From Treponema sp. (GTDB lineage: Bacteria > Spirochaetota > Spirochaetia > Treponematales > Treponemataceae): a DNA stretch of 64,000 nt. The stretch is taken from contig JALNVF010000002.1 of the NCBI GenBank assembly GCA_023231445.1, forward strand, positions 1 to 64,000. The letters run 5' to 3'. Below the pieces are notes generated by a model. That model was given only the letters and a program-made list of their open reading frames with translations, was not told where the DNA came from and did not search any database. This document shows, piece by piece, positions 17,117-26,238 of this stretch. Numbering within the stretch: the first letter of the stretch is position 1; each line of letters begins with the position of its first letter. A program made the translations under genes and the position numbers.

Positions 17117-18845
17117 AGATTTTGCACTTATTGACCAGACGACAATAGAATTTTCACAGGGATTTACAGTACTTTCCGGTGAAACTGGTGCTGGAAAATC
17201 GATACTTATCGGTGCAGTTTCTTTTCTGCTTGGCGGGAAGTCCGATTCCCAGGTAATACGCGCAGGAACACATGAGGCGTCTGTCTCTGGTACCTTTCTG
17301 CTTGACGGTAAGACGGTTCGGAAGCAGGCTGCCGTCGCAGATGAAGACGGAGAAGAAGAATCTCTGTCGGCACAGGATTGGCTTGGCAGACACGGAATAG
17401 AAACTGAAAACGGACGTATTATTGTGCGGCGCACACTGCGTGACAGCGGTAAATCGTCTGCATGGATTGGCGGTACGCCCGTTACCCGTGCAGATCTTGC
17501 ATCGTTTTCAACATTTCTGGTTGATATACACGGACAGCATGAACATCAATCTCTCATGCGCGTAAGTGAGCACCGGAAGTTTCTAGATGCGCGTGCTGGT
17601 ATTGTGGATGAGGTGAACCGGTTTACCGTACTGTATGCGGCACTTGTAGCAAAAAGAAAACTGCTCGATCAGCTGAATACATCAAATGAAGACAGAAGCC
17701 GTCGTATGGAAATGTATTCGTTTGCGCTGCAGGAAATAAATGACGCAAAACTTAAGAGTGATGAAGATATACAACTTGAAGAAGAGGAAAGTAAACTTTC
17801 TTCGTATGAAAAACTCTATGCAGATATCGAGTCGATCACCGGAACTTTATCGGGAAATGACGGTTCTGTTATTTCTGCCCTCAGGCAGGTGAGACGTGAC
17901 AGTATGCATGCTGTTGAAATGGATAAAGGTTTATCCGGACTTGATTCGAGGGTAGAGTCTTCATTTTATGAAATTTCAGATATCGCTGATGAATTTTCTG
18001 CCTATAAAGAGAGACTCATATTTGATCCGGCCAGATTACAGGAAGTACAGGACAGGCTTTCTCTTATTTATAACCTTAAAAAGAAATATGCATCGTCTCC
18101 CAATGCATCCCTCTCGGAAGTTTTTAACTATGCAGCGGAAGCTCAGAATAATCTTGACAAACTCGGTGCAGGAAATATCGATAAGGTCGGGCTGGAAAAA
18201 GATATTGCCTTATTGGAGAAGCAGGTATATATTGCGGCGAAAGCACTCTCAGAAAAACGTAAGACAGCAGGTGGAAAGATGTCCGGTGAAGTGGAAACTG
18301 TTCTTTCCCTGCTGGGGATGCCCGGAACAAGATTCTCCGTAAATGTTACAGAAAAATCCGGTACAGGAATGGAACAAAAATGCGGTCCGTACGGACTCGA
18401 CAATATTGAATTTCTTATAAGTGCGAACCCGGGGTCTCCGCTGCTTCCTCTTGCACAAATAGCGTCGGGCGGCGAACTTTCACGCGTAATGCTTGCTTTG
18501 AAAACTATTTTTGCAGAAACTGATCCCGTAGAGACGCTCGTATTCGACGAGATTGATACAGGAATTGGCGGTGAAGTTGCAGTTGCTGTCGGGAGTCACA
18601 TGAAGAATCTTGCGAAAAATAAACAGATATTGTGTATAACTCATCTGGCAAGTATTGCTGTTTATGCCGATAATCAGATAAAGATAGAAAAAGGTGTGTC
18701 AGACGGAAAGACATCTTCAGATTGTCATCCTGTTACCGGAGAAGAAAGGGTGAAAGAAATTGCCCGTATGCTTTCCGGAGAAGAATCAGAGGAATCGCTT
18801 GAACATGCCAGGTCTATGCTGAATAAATTCAGCGGAGGTGTCTGA
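17094..18845 (+). CDS. recN: DNA repair protein RecN
   Basis: An SMC-like ATPase acting early in double-strand-break repair. The start ATG 17094 (MLEDLTIKDFALI) has GGGAGG upstream and places the conserved N-terminus exactly, giving 583 residues. It has Walker A GETGAGKS, the VDIHGQHEHQSLM segment, a central coiled coil (about residues 170-380), the signature IASGGELSRVMLALK, Walker B TLVFDEIDTGIGG and the H-loop CITHLASIA. Its TGA shares a base with the ATG of the next gene, so the downstream unknown protein is made with it. Confidence 0.96.
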   Translation: MLEDLTIKDFALIDQTTIEFSQGFTVLSGETGAGKSILIGAVSFLLGGKSDSQVIRAGTHEASVSGTFLLDGKTVRKQAAVADEDGEEESLSAQDWLGRHGIETENGRIIVRRTLRDSGKSSAWIGGTPVTRADLASFSTFLVDIHGQHEHQSLMRVSEHRKFLDARAGIVDEVNRFTVLYAALVAKRKLLDQLNTSNEDRSRRMEMYSFALQEINDAKLKSDEDIQLEEEESKLSSYEKLYADIESITGTLSGNDGSVISALRQVRRDSMHAVEMDKGLSGLDSRVESSFYEISDIADEFSAYKERLIFDPARLQEVQDRLSLIYNLKKKYASSPNASLSEVFNYAAEAQNNLDKLGAGNIDKVGLEKDIALLEKQVYIAAKALSEKRKTAGGKMSGEVETVLSLLGMPGTRFSVNVTEKSGTGMEQKCGPYGLDNIEFLISANPGSPLLPLAQIASGGELSRVMLALKTIFAETDPVETLVFDEIDTGIGGEVAVAVGSHMKNLAKNKQILCITHLASIAVYADNQIKIEKGVSDGKTSSDCHPVTGEERVKEIARMLSGEESEESLEHARSMLNKFSGGV

Positions 18846-19648
18846 TGGCGAAAATATCGGAAGAAACACGACTGCAGCTTGGAACCGCGGTCATACCGTA
18901 TCAGAAACAGATCGACGGATTACTCGCGAAAGAAAAAACAATGCTTTCTGTTATGCAGGGAGATAATTCCGGGCAGGCTTATAAAAAATTGCAGCTTGCG
19001 GAGGATATGATTTTTATTTCAACATTATTCATGGCAGAAAACAGTCTTTCACTTAAAATTCTTGAAGTGAAAAATAATGACGCATTGAATGAATCCCGTA
19101 AGACACTTTATAAAGCAATAATTTATCTGGAAGAAGTTGCTTCAAATTTTATAGATGTGTCATATGCAGATTTATCAGAGAGATGGGAAAAAATTGCAAA
19201 TATTCCAGTATCGAAACGCTATCAGCTTATACGGAAGCTGGGGCTGGCGATTCGTCTTCTCAAAGACTCATTCGGAGAAAACAGCAAATGGAAATGGTCT
19301 TTTGTTGAACTTGAGGGCCGTTTTACAGCAGTAGCCAAAAATCTTATTGACATGCGGAAGGGTGCAAAGGATTATTTTGATCCGCGTTCACTTGATTACG
19401 AGATTACCGTTTTATATGTCCGTATGATGCAGCGTCTTCTTGACCAGTCGGCAAGCGGCTATCGTGATAAGTATGAATTATCTACCCGTCGTATAGATGA
19501 TATGCGTAACGCAATAAAATTTCTGCTTGCACGTCATAAACTATGCCTGGCGGTCGGTGATAAAACTAACGCAGAGGAAATAAAGAAGAAGGCTGTTGTC
19601 TGGAAGGATAAAATGGATTCCGACCAGAAGTCAGGCTTAAGCACATAA
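18845..19648 (+). CDS. Helical protein of unknown function, coupled to recN
   Basis: I do not recognise the family. It has 267 residues, no signal peptide and no membrane segment, and is mostly charged and predicted all-helical. Features include EKTMLSVMQGDNSGQAYKK near residue 30, VEEVASNF-type helices, and a basic middle (ISKRYQLIRKLGLAIRLL-like stretch near 120). The start overlaps the recN stop by one base (TGATG), and the HD-domain gene follows after four bases. The three therefore form one unit. It is likely cytoplasmic and spirochaete-specific. A structural or accessory role in the same process as RecN or the HD hydrolase is possible, but it is guesswork. Confidence 0.75.
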   Translation: MAKISEETRLQLGTAVIPYQKQIDGLLAKEKTMLSVMQGDNSGQAYKKLQLAEDMIFISTLFMAENSLSLKILEVKNNDALNESRKTLYKAIIYLEEVASNFIDVSYADLSERWEKIANIPVSKRYQLIRKLGLAIRLLKDSFGENSKWKWSFVELEGRFTAVAKNLIDMRKGAKDYFDPRSLDYEITVLYVRMMQRLLDQSASGYRDKYELSTRRIDDMRNAIKFLLARHKLCLAVGDKTNAEEIKKKAVVWKDKMDSDQKSGLST

Positions 19649-19652
19649 GACT

Positions 19653-20873
19653 ATGAACAAAAAACTTGCACTCAAAATATTTGAAGGATTTTCAATACAA
19701 AGATGGAATGATCTTATACGACCTTTTGAACTTGTAGAAATGGACAAAGCGGGTGAAAAAATGGTCATTGCATATCTTTTTGGAAAATATGAAGAACATA
19801 AAGGTGTATTTATCGACTGGAAATGGATGGTATATGCATCGTTGTTTGATCTGTTGAAAAAAATAGCACTCTGTGATATAAAAGCCCCCGTACAACAGCT
19901 TTTAAAAAAAGAATATACACAGGAATATCTCCGTCTTGATGAATGGGTTCTTAATCAGTATCGTCCGCTTATTGATGACGATGATTTGTTTTCGCAGTTC
20001 ACGATTTATATAGGAGAAAAAGCCGGTACTATTCAGATTCCTGAAAAAAAAAGGGCCACGGCTAAAGTTTTTTCTGCAGCTCATAAATATTCGACAATGC
20101 GGGAACTTCAGATGCTTTCTGTAGTAAATGAACGGGAACGTTTAGTAAAGATAGAAACAGAACTGCAGGCCCAGATTCAGCCTTATCTTGATCTGGAAGG
20201 TCTTCAGATGATGATGACCCGTCAGCGGACGTTTGATTTTCTGTTAAAAATTGAGCAGCTGCGGTTCCAGACAAGGTGGAATCAGACCCCCCGCGTGCCA
20301 AAGACAAGCGTACTCGGACACAGCTATTTTGTCGCAGTAATGACGTTGCTGCTGGGGAGAGACACAGGCATAAAAATGTGTTCCCGCCGTATAATCAATA
20401 ATTTTTTCAGCGGCCTTTTTCATGATCTGCCGGAATCGGTCACTCGAGATATTATTTCGCCTGTAAAACAGGCAACTGACGAACTTCCTGATATTGTAAA
20501 AAAAATTGAAGATGAGATTGTCGGACGGGAACTTGTGCCTCTGATGGAATCTTTTTTTGTCGATGAACTTATGTATTATACAAGCAGTGAATTCGTAAAC
20601 CGTATAAAAATTGACAATGGAGGAATGCGTGAAGTATCCTGGGAAGAACTCAATAATACGTATAATAACGATTCATTTGAACCTGTTGACGGCAGACTAG
20701 TGCGTCTTTCTGACCATTTAGGGGCTCTTTTGGAGGCCGACAGTTCAATAAAACACGGTATCACGTCTGCGCATCTGGTTCATGGACGGGAAGGAATGCT
20801 TGCACATTATAAAGCAGGTGAAATTATAAACGGTATAGACGCCGGTTCTTTATTCAAAGAAATTGTAGAGTAA
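19653..20873 (+). CDS. HD-domain phosphohydrolase with YfbR-like core
   Basis: A 406-residue protein in two parts: an N-terminal helical region of about 200 residues I cannot place, and an HD-domain core. The metal ligands look complete: His223 in LGHSYFVAVM, His257-Asp258 in FSGLFHDLPESVTRD, and a later Asp in VRLSDHLGALLEAD. The phrase TRDIISPVK (264-272) closely matches the TGDxPTPVK of the 5'-deoxynucleotidase YfbR. A nucleotidase or nucleotide-cleaving role is therefore likely, though the substrate is unknown and the protein is about twice YfbR's length. It is the third gene of the recN unit. The start ATG is four bases after the preceding stop. Confidence 0.82.
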   Translation: MNKKLALKIFEGFSIQRWNDLIRPFELVEMDKAGEKMVIAYLFGKYEEHKGVFIDWKWMVYASLFDLLKKIALCDIKAPVQQLLKKEYTQEYLRLDEWVLNQYRPLIDDDDLFSQFTIYIGEKAGTIQIPEKKRATAKVFSAAHKYSTMRELQMLSVVNERERLVKIETELQAQIQPYLDLEGLQMMMTRQRTFDFLLKIEQLRFQTRWNQTPRVPKTSVLGHSYFVAVMTLLLGRDTGIKMCSRRIINNFFSGLFHDLPESVTRDIISPVKQATDELPDIVKKIEDEIVGRELVPLMESFFVDELMYYTSSEFVNRIKIDNGGMREVSWEELNNTYNNDSFEPVDGRLVRLSDHLGALLEADSSIKHGITSAHLVHGREGMLAHYKAGEIINGIDAGSLFKEIVE

Positions 20874-20913
20874 TACTCCTGAAAAGCCATTATTATGCCG
20901 ATAATTTAAAAGT

Positions 20914-21813
20914 ATGATAGTCACCGGGAAAAAAATATGTAACTGCATCAAATATTTTTGCGCTGTAATTATAGTAGCTGCCGTATATCTGCCTGTGTTT
21001 GCAGATAGTTCGTATACTGTTCAGCGTGGTGATACTTTGTATTCAATAAGCCGGAAATATCAGCTCACCGTAGCTGAACTTCGTACTGCGAATAATCTGA
21101 CTGATGAAGATGTTATAAAAGCCGGGCAGCGGCTTGTTATTCCGTCTGCCGATATTTCAAATGCAGCGGCCCTTTCCACCACCCCTGATTCCGATCACAA
21201 AACAGAAGCGGTTCCGGGCGGAACATATACAGTTGTAAAGGGAGATACGCTTTACGGTATAGCAAGAAAGTATAATATGAAACTTGCCGAACTGCTTTCG
21301 TTAAACAATATGGGAAGCGACGCAGTTATAAAATCCGGTCAGAAGATTATAGTGAACGGCATTACATCTGCAGCGGGATTACATAAAGATGATGTGCCGG
21401 TAAAGACCAGCCCCGACAGGAAAAACGGAAATGACGATGTTCAGAAGTCCGTCAGTTCTTCGCTTATGTGGCCTGTCGCTGATCCAAGTATAACATATAT
21501 AAAGGGAAAAGTATCAGGTGTTGAACTTTCGGCAAAAAAGAACGAACAGGTAAAGTCTATCCGGGCGGGAACCGTCATGTATACTGGTATGTACCGCGGA
21601 TACGGCAGAGTAGTATTTGTTGAATCAAAGACAGGTCTTATTTATGCATATTCATGGCTGGGGGCTGTAAGTGTAAGAAAAGGTGACTATGTTGTTTGCG
21701 GTGATCCTGTCGGTACTGCCGGCAGGGATCCTGACACTGGGCGTCCGCGTCTTTCTTTTATGGTCTTTAAAAATGGTATGCCGATGGATCCTGCCGAAGC
21801 TCCCAGAGGGTGA
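20914..21813 (+). CDS. LysM / degenerate LytM (M23) cell-wall protein
   Basis: Exported 299-residue protein: signal peptide (hydrophobic FCAVIIVAAVYLPVFA, cut before DSS), two LysM peptidoglycan-binding motifs (YTVQRGDTLYSISRKY, about 34-77, and YTVVKGDTLYGIARKY, about 106-149), a polar linker, and a C-terminal LytM fold. The zinc ligands of active M23 peptidases are missing: the usual HxxxD region has none, the YAHLS-like motif reads YAYSW, and HLHFE is replaced by RLSFMV. It should act like EnvC or NlpD, as an amidase activator or wall-binding scaffold. A GATAAT lies eight bases before the ATG, and no ribosome site is seen. The gene ends directly at two hairpins. Confidence 0.85.
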   Translation: MIVTGKKICNCIKYFCAVIIVAAVYLPVFADSSYTVQRGDTLYSISRKYQLTVAELRTANNLTDEDVIKAGQRLVIPSADISNAAALSTTPDSDHKTEAVPGGTYTVVKGDTLYGIARKYNMKLAELLSLNNMGSDAVIKSGQKIIVNGITSAAGLHKDDVPVKTSPDRKNGNDDVQKSVSSSLMWPVADPSITYIKGKVSGVELSAKKNEQVKSIRAGTVMYTGMYRGYGRVVFVESKTGLIYAYSWLGAVSVRKGDYVVCGDPVGTAGRDPDTGRPRLSFMVFKNGMPMDPAEAPRG

Positions 21814-21846
21814 CTTACAGAAACGACATCCTGTCGTTTCTGTAAG
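21814..21846. terminator. Perfect 15-bp hairpin after the LysM gene
   Basis: CTTACAGAAACGACA (21814..21828), a 3-base loop and its exact complement (21832..21846). It begins at the base after the stop codon. It has no T-run, so it is either an atypical terminator, an mRNA-stabilising structure or part of a small repeat. Confidence 0.5.
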
Positions 21847-21848
21847 AT

Positions 21849-21878
21849 TCGGTAATTCCGGTAAGCCGGAATTACCGA
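21849..21878. repeat. Second perfect hairpin, 13-bp stem
   Basis: TCGGTAATTCCGG (21849..21861), loop TAAG, and the exact complement (21866..21878). It lies two bases after the previous hairpin. A third small one (GCGCAT/ATGCGC, 21890..21903) follows. None has a T-run on the plus strand. Convergent transcription from the exonuclease gene ends about 100 bases to the right. Confidence 0.6.
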
Positions 21879-21986
21879 CGATCAGGGACGCGCATCCATG
21901 CGCTTGCCTGTGGTTGCAGTAATAGAGAAGAAATACGGTACAACGCTATCACTGTAAAACTGTATGAAACAGGGAAAAATAATCGT

Positions 21987-22568
21987 TTATATCTTTTGTA
22001 CGGATTCGGTATCCTTTATGCAGCGGAGAAAAATTTCGCTGCAGACACGGGCATCGTCACATGCTCTGTGTGCATCTTCTACCTTTATATTCATTGCATT
22101 TGCCAGATATTGAAGTCCATGATGAGAAGATGAAGGGTACGCCCAACGGCTCAGATTGAGTGTATCTATAGCTTTATTTCCCATTGAAGGCATGCTGCAT
22201 CGTTCCAGTTCCTTATTAAGAAACAATAGATCGAACGGAGCATTATGAGCAATCAGAATGGAATTACCGATAAAATTAATAAATTCCGGCAGTACGGTTT
22301 TTATAACCGGTGCAGAAGCAACCATCGTATCTGTAATGTGGTTTATATTTGTAGAACCGGCGGGAATCGGCGATTCCGGATTGATGAGCGTATTGAATGT
22401 GTTAATAATACCGGATTTATCAAATTGAACTGCGCCTATTTCAATAATACGGCATGTGTCGGGGGAAAGTCCGGTTGTCTCAGTATCAACTGCTGTAAAG
22501 ACTGTTCCGTTATTTAATAAACGGAGCAGTCTTTTATAGTCTCTGAGCAGTTTATTTGGAAGCTGCAT
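21987..22568 (-). CDS. DnaQ-like 3'-5' exonuclease (DEDDh)
   Basis: A proofreading-type exonuclease of 193 residues. ExoI is FTAVDTETTGLSP (Asp-x-Glu), ExoII is ILIAHNAPFDLLFLNKE, and ExoIII is EDAHRACDDARV (His-x5-Asp), so all four acidic residues and the general-base His are present. It could be the epsilon subunit of DNA polymerase III or a stand-alone exonuclease. No polymerase gene is nearby. Its start overlaps the phosphohexomutase stop by 17 bases, an unusual partner. It converges on the LysM gene across a 173-base gap with hairpins. Confidence 0.88.
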   Translation of the reverse strand: MQLPNKLLRDYKRLLRLLNNGTVFTAVDTETTGLSPDTCRIIEIGAVQFDKSGIINTFNTLINPESPIPAGSTNINHITDTMVASAPVIKTVLPEFINFIGNSILIAHNAPFDLLFLNKELERCSMPSMGNKAIDTLNLSRWAYPSSSHHGLQYLANAMNIKVEDAHRACDDARVCSEIFLRCIKDTESVQKI

Positions 22569-24336
22569 CGAGTGTAGCTTTTATCTCTGATACGATAGAA
22601 TCACAGAGCGAAGCTGATTCTTTTCGTGCACGGGCAAGACCTGTCTCGTTGTGCTCTGCAACGGGAACTACGGTATTTATATAGAATTTGATTTTTGGTT
22701 CAGTACCTGACGGACGAGCACTCACAACGGTCCCTCCCTCGAGGAAGAACTGAAGGACGTTGCTTTTCGGCATATCGTATGGTTTTACAGAAGCGGGATC
22801 CGCAGGATCAAATGTTACACTTCGTTCGACGTCCCGGATCATTATAACGCGTTTGCCACCGAGTTCTTTCAAACCATCACTGCGGAGTTTTGTCATGATA
22901 CCTGACATGATTTCACTACCGCTTGATCCCGGAAAATACTGAGAAATCGCACGGTCTTCAAAATAACCGTACTCTTTATACATATCATCAAGGTGTTCAA
23001 TCAGACTCTTCCCTCTGCTTCTCCAGTAGAGCGTCATTTCTGCACAAAGTGCAGCGGCAGAAATGCCATCCTTATCAAATACTTCTTTTTCGATTTTATA
23101 TCCATAGCTTTCTTCAAGGCCGAATACATATTCGCCTGAGTGATCGGCTTCCATCTTTGCCTCAGCCGCAGCGATCCACTTGAAACCGGTAAGACATTCG
23201 ATCATTGAAACACCGTATTTCTTACAGATTGCATCGCCAAAAGGTGAAGTAACGATAGAACGGACTACCGCCGGTTTTTCCGGCATTGTTCCGAGTTCTT
23301 TACGCGAAAGCAGTACATATTCCATAAGAAGAGCACCCATCTGGTTTCCGCTTAGAAGGATAAATTTACCATTTTCATCGGGAAAAGCAGTTCCGAAACG
23401 GTCTGCGTCCGGGTCTGTTGCCATAACACAGTCCGCATGTTCTTTTTCACCAAGTGCGACGGCCATTTTAAGCGCTGGTGCTTCTTCCGGATTCGGCTTT
23501 TCGACAGTCGGAAAATCACCGTCAGGTTTACGCTGTTCCGGAACAGTTATAACCTTGAGCCCAAGGTCCCCGAGTACTTTCTCGACATGCATTGCACCTG
23601 TTCCGTGAAGCGGTGTATAAACTATTTTTACGTCTTTTGCATGATCCCGTATTAACGACGGGCGGAAAAGCTGGCGTTTACACATATCCCAGAACGGTTC
23701 ATCAATCTGCTTATCAATGAAAACGAGTTTACCTGTTTTTACAGCTTCTTCCTTTGAGAGTTCCTTAACTTCTTTTATTGCATTTACTTCTTTGATAATA
23801 CCGGTATCATGTGGTTCAATGACCTGCGCCCCGTCGTTCCAGTATGCTTTGTAGCCGTTATACATACGGGGATTATGGGAAGCGGTAACAACAACGCCGG
23901 TATCAGCATGAAGCGACCTGATAGCGAATGAAAGTTCCGGAGTAGGGCGTACTCCGGTGAACAGATATGCTTTGATACCGTTTGCAGCGAAGATACATGC
24001 CGTCGCCTGCGCAAAAATGTCCGAATTCTTACGACTGTCGTATGCAATTACTGCACTAAGTGTTCCTGCTTTTGCTTTATCGGGGAATGCTTTAATAACA
24101 TAGTTTGCAAGCCCCTGCGTTGCACGATTTATTTCAAGTGTATTCATGCGGTTTGTACCGCCGCCCATGATGCCGCGCAGGCCGCCTGTTCCGAATTCAA
24201 GCGTCTGATAGAAGCGGTCCTCAAGTTCTTTTATATCATTTTTGGCAACCAGTTCTTCCACCTCTTTACGGAAACATTCATCCTTTTCCTCTGCAATATA
24301 TGCTTTTGCACGTTTTAAGATCTCTTCCTTATCCAT
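22552..24336 (-). CDS. Phosphoglucomutase/phosphomannomutase (alpha-D-phosphohexomutase)
   Basis: Interconverts hexose 1- and 6-phosphates in the cytoplasm. It has 594 residues, the length of the PGM2/pgcA-type branch. The phosphoserine loop is VVVTASHNPRMYNGYKAYW, the metal loop DPDADRFGTAF, the sugar loop GLEESYGY and the phosphate loop RPSGTEPKIKFYI. All are intact. AAGGAG precedes the ATG. A second member of the superfamily lies directly upstream, 30 bases away, so the two are probably co-transcribed with the exonuclease. Which sugar each uses cannot be read from the sequence. Confidence 0.93.
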   Translation of the reverse strand: MDKEEILKRAKAYIAEEKDECFRKEVEELVAKNDIKELEDRFYQTLEFGTGGLRGIMGGGTNRMNTLEINRATQGLANYVIKAFPDKAKAGTLSAVIAYDSRKNSDIFAQATACIFAANGIKAYLFTGVRPTPELSFAIRSLHADTGVVVTASHNPRMYNGYKAYWNDGAQVIEPHDTGIIKEVNAIKEVKELSKEEAVKTGKLVFIDKQIDEPFWDMCKRQLFRPSLIRDHAKDVKIVYTPLHGTGAMHVEKVLGDLGLKVITVPEQRKPDGDFPTVEKPNPEEAPALKMAVALGEKEHADCVMATDPDADRFGTAFPDENGKFILLSGNQMGALLMEYVLLSRKELGTMPEKPAVVRSIVTSPFGDAICKKYGVSMIECLTGFKWIAAAEAKMEADHSGEYVFGLEESYGYKIEKEVFDKDGISAAALCAEMTLYWRSRGKSLIEHLDDMYKEYGYFEDRAISQYFPGSSGSEIMSGIMTKLRSDGLKELGGKRVIMIRDVERSVTFDPADPASVKPYDMPKSNVLQFFLEGGTVVSARPSGTEPKIKFYINTVVPVAEHNETGLARARKESASLCDSIVSEIKATLDAASK

Positions 24337-24366
24337 TTTTAAAACTCCTTAGATATACAATAATAT

Positions 24367-26130
24367 TCAGTTATCTGCTTTCCTGAGCATGTCTGTCTCC
24401 CATTCCAGTAATTCTCTTTCTTCACCTTCTGCGGAACCCTTTACATCACACATGATGCGGAATACAGGTTCTGTACCGGAGCCTCTCATCCAGATGAATG
24501 CACACGGTTTTTTCTCTCTGTCAGAGAAGATAATTTTGAGTCCGCCTCTGCCGCTTACGGAAAAATCTGCTGTATTTCGTACTTCTGCCGTTCCGTTTGT
24601 AAGGATAGATTCGTACGTGAGTATACCATATTTTTTAGAAAATGTATCAGCCTTTATTTTCCATTCAGTTTCGAAAATTTTTTGGAATCTGCCTTTAAGC
24701 AGCGCATGATCGGCCGCTTTTATATGAAGTATGGCACGAGGTTCTGAGACTCCTGTTGTTGTATAGACCGGGATTGTACTGATGACATCGGTGAGCGTAA
24801 AATCTTCCTTGTATGTATGTCCTGATTTCCTGCACCATGTCCGGTACAGACCGTCAATATTTATGAGTTTGATAATGGCAAATACAGAGGAAAGCGGATC
24901 ACGTACGGAAGACGGATGTGTTATGTTTCCTCCATTGCTTCCTTCTCCGCATATACGGACCGTATAGCCTGCATTACGGGCGTTACGGGCTGTATTTACG
25001 ACGTTTGCCTCACCGACTTCCGCCCTGAATACTTTTGCTCCGAATACTTCGGCAATCTCATTAATCCTCATCGATGTAGGACCATTTACTGCAACAGCCG
25101 GTTTATAATCTGCAGCGCTGCCGTAGAGCATGTCAGCATATGCAAGTTCTGCAAGAACGGCAAGAGCGAATACTTCCTGCGCTTTCAGTATGTCTGCCTT
25201 CTGTTTTTTTTCATCCCAGTACACAATATTTCCGCGGTCCCCGTCACAGTCCGGCATATAACCGATTACTGCATCAGTATGACCTTCTGCCTGAAGCCGC
25301 TCCATTTCTTTTGCACACCAGACAAGGTTTTCCGCCTCAGGTATGATTTCATGTACGATATCGCCTGCGGTGTTGTTGATTGCGTAGAATGATATTCCGT
25401 TTTCTGTAAAAAAATCTCTGTCAATAGAAAGTGTCCGTGCAGAACCGTTCATATCACATACGACACCGACGGGATGCTTTTCTGTTGATTTTCGTATCTG
25501 TGAAAAAACTTCATTTTGTTTTTCCGGTGTTTTAACCGCAGTAACAACTTCACGGATGAACGCTTTATAGGAAGAGAGTGCTTTTTGTTTACATTCGGGT
25601 GATTCAGCATATATCCAGTCGACATCGGACGTACTGCAGGAATTAAGGACTGTGGCAGCCTTCTGCATTGCCTGTAAATCAGCGCATTTTTCCGTAAATG
25701 ACTTAACAAGTTTTTCGTTTTCTTCAGAGTTAAGAACGCCTCCGTCATTAAGACCGAATTTTAAACCGTTATGTCCGACCGGATTATGACTTGCAGAGAT
25801 ATAAATGAAACCATCCATTTTTTTTGCATATGCCATGATTTCAGGCGCAGCCGTAATACCGAGATAGCGTACGATGGTTTTTTTTGCAAGCAGCGTATGG
25901 ATGACTGCGGAAGATATTGCGGGACCTGTCGGACGGGCATCCATTCCGCATACGATGACTGGTGACTGCTGCTTTGTTGCATTACGAATATAATCTGCAA
26001 AAACTTCTGCAGCGATAACTGCTAATACCGTATTTTCTGCTCCGATTTCCGGTGTATTGTCCTGGGCTTCTCCTGATTTTGCAAATACCTTGCGCCATCC
26101 GGATGCCGAAAGAATCATGTTATGTTGCAT
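24367..26130 (-). CDS. Second phosphohexomutase-family protein
   Basis: A 587-residue member of the same superfamily as its downstream neighbour but clearly divergent. The phosphoserine loop reads IYISASHNPVGHNGLKFGL, the metal loop MPDCDGDRGNIVY (DxDxDR becomes DCDGDR) and the phosphate loop RGSGTEPVFRI. These catalytic elements look usable. An N-terminal phrase ASGWRKVFAKSGE matches the ASGWR opening seen in some phosphomannomutases. I chose ATG 26130 (MQHNMILSASGW): a promoter with its -10 seven bases before this codon fits a leaderless start, and a 19-residue longer frame would start inside the promoter. The spacing to the next mutase is 30 bases. Confidence 0.85.
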   Translation of the reverse strand: MQHNMILSASGWRKVFAKSGEAQDNTPEIGAENTVLAVIAAEVFADYIRNATKQQSPVIVCGMDARPTGPAISSAVIHTLLAKKTIVRYLGITAAPEIMAYAKKMDGFIYISASHNPVGHNGLKFGLNDGGVLNSEENEKLVKSFTEKCADLQAMQKAATVLNSCSTSDVDWIYAESPECKQKALSSYKAFIREVVTAVKTPEKQNEVFSQIRKSTEKHPVGVVCDMNGSARTLSIDRDFFTENGISFYAINNTAGDIVHEIIPEAENLVWCAKEMERLQAEGHTDAVIGYMPDCDGDRGNIVYWDEKKQKADILKAQEVFALAVLAELAYADMLYGSAADYKPAVAVNGPTSMRINEIAEVFGAKVFRAEVGEANVVNTARNARNAGYTVRICGEGSNGGNITHPSSVRDPLSSVFAIIKLINIDGLYRTWCRKSGHTYKEDFTLTDVISTIPVYTTTGVSEPRAILHIKAADHALLKGRFQKIFETEWKIKADTFSKKYGILTYESILTNGTAEVRNTADFSVSGRGGLKIIFSDREKKPCAFIWMRGSGTEPVFRIMCDVKGSAEGEERELLEWETDMLRKADN

Positions 26131-26137
26131 AGTTATT

Positions 26138-26166
26138 ACTATAACATGAAAGTTTTGCCGGTTCAA
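26138..26166 (-). promoter_or_regulatory. Strong candidate promoter, probably leaderless, for the phosphohexomutase
   Basis: On the minus strand TTGAAC (26166..26161), 17 bases, TATAGT (26143..26138), seven bases, then ATG at 26130. Transcription starting about seven bases after the -10 would begin at the A of the start codon. No Shine-Dalgarno site exists. Confidence 0.6.
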
Positions 26167-26202
26167 GTTAATATACTGCAGGAACATATCTGAAGGGGGC
26201 CA

Positions 26203-26231
26203 TTCCCTTAAAATGTTTTTTTGATTATAGT
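26203..26231 (+). promoter_or_regulatory. Candidate promoter of mnmA with start codon 7 nt after the -10
   Basis: TATAGT (26226..26231), then seven bases, then GTG 26239. The -35 at the right spacing (TTCCCT) is poor. The -10 and its distance to the start codon match the divergent phosphohexomutase promoter. Confidence 0.4.
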
Positions 26232-26238
26232 ACGAATT

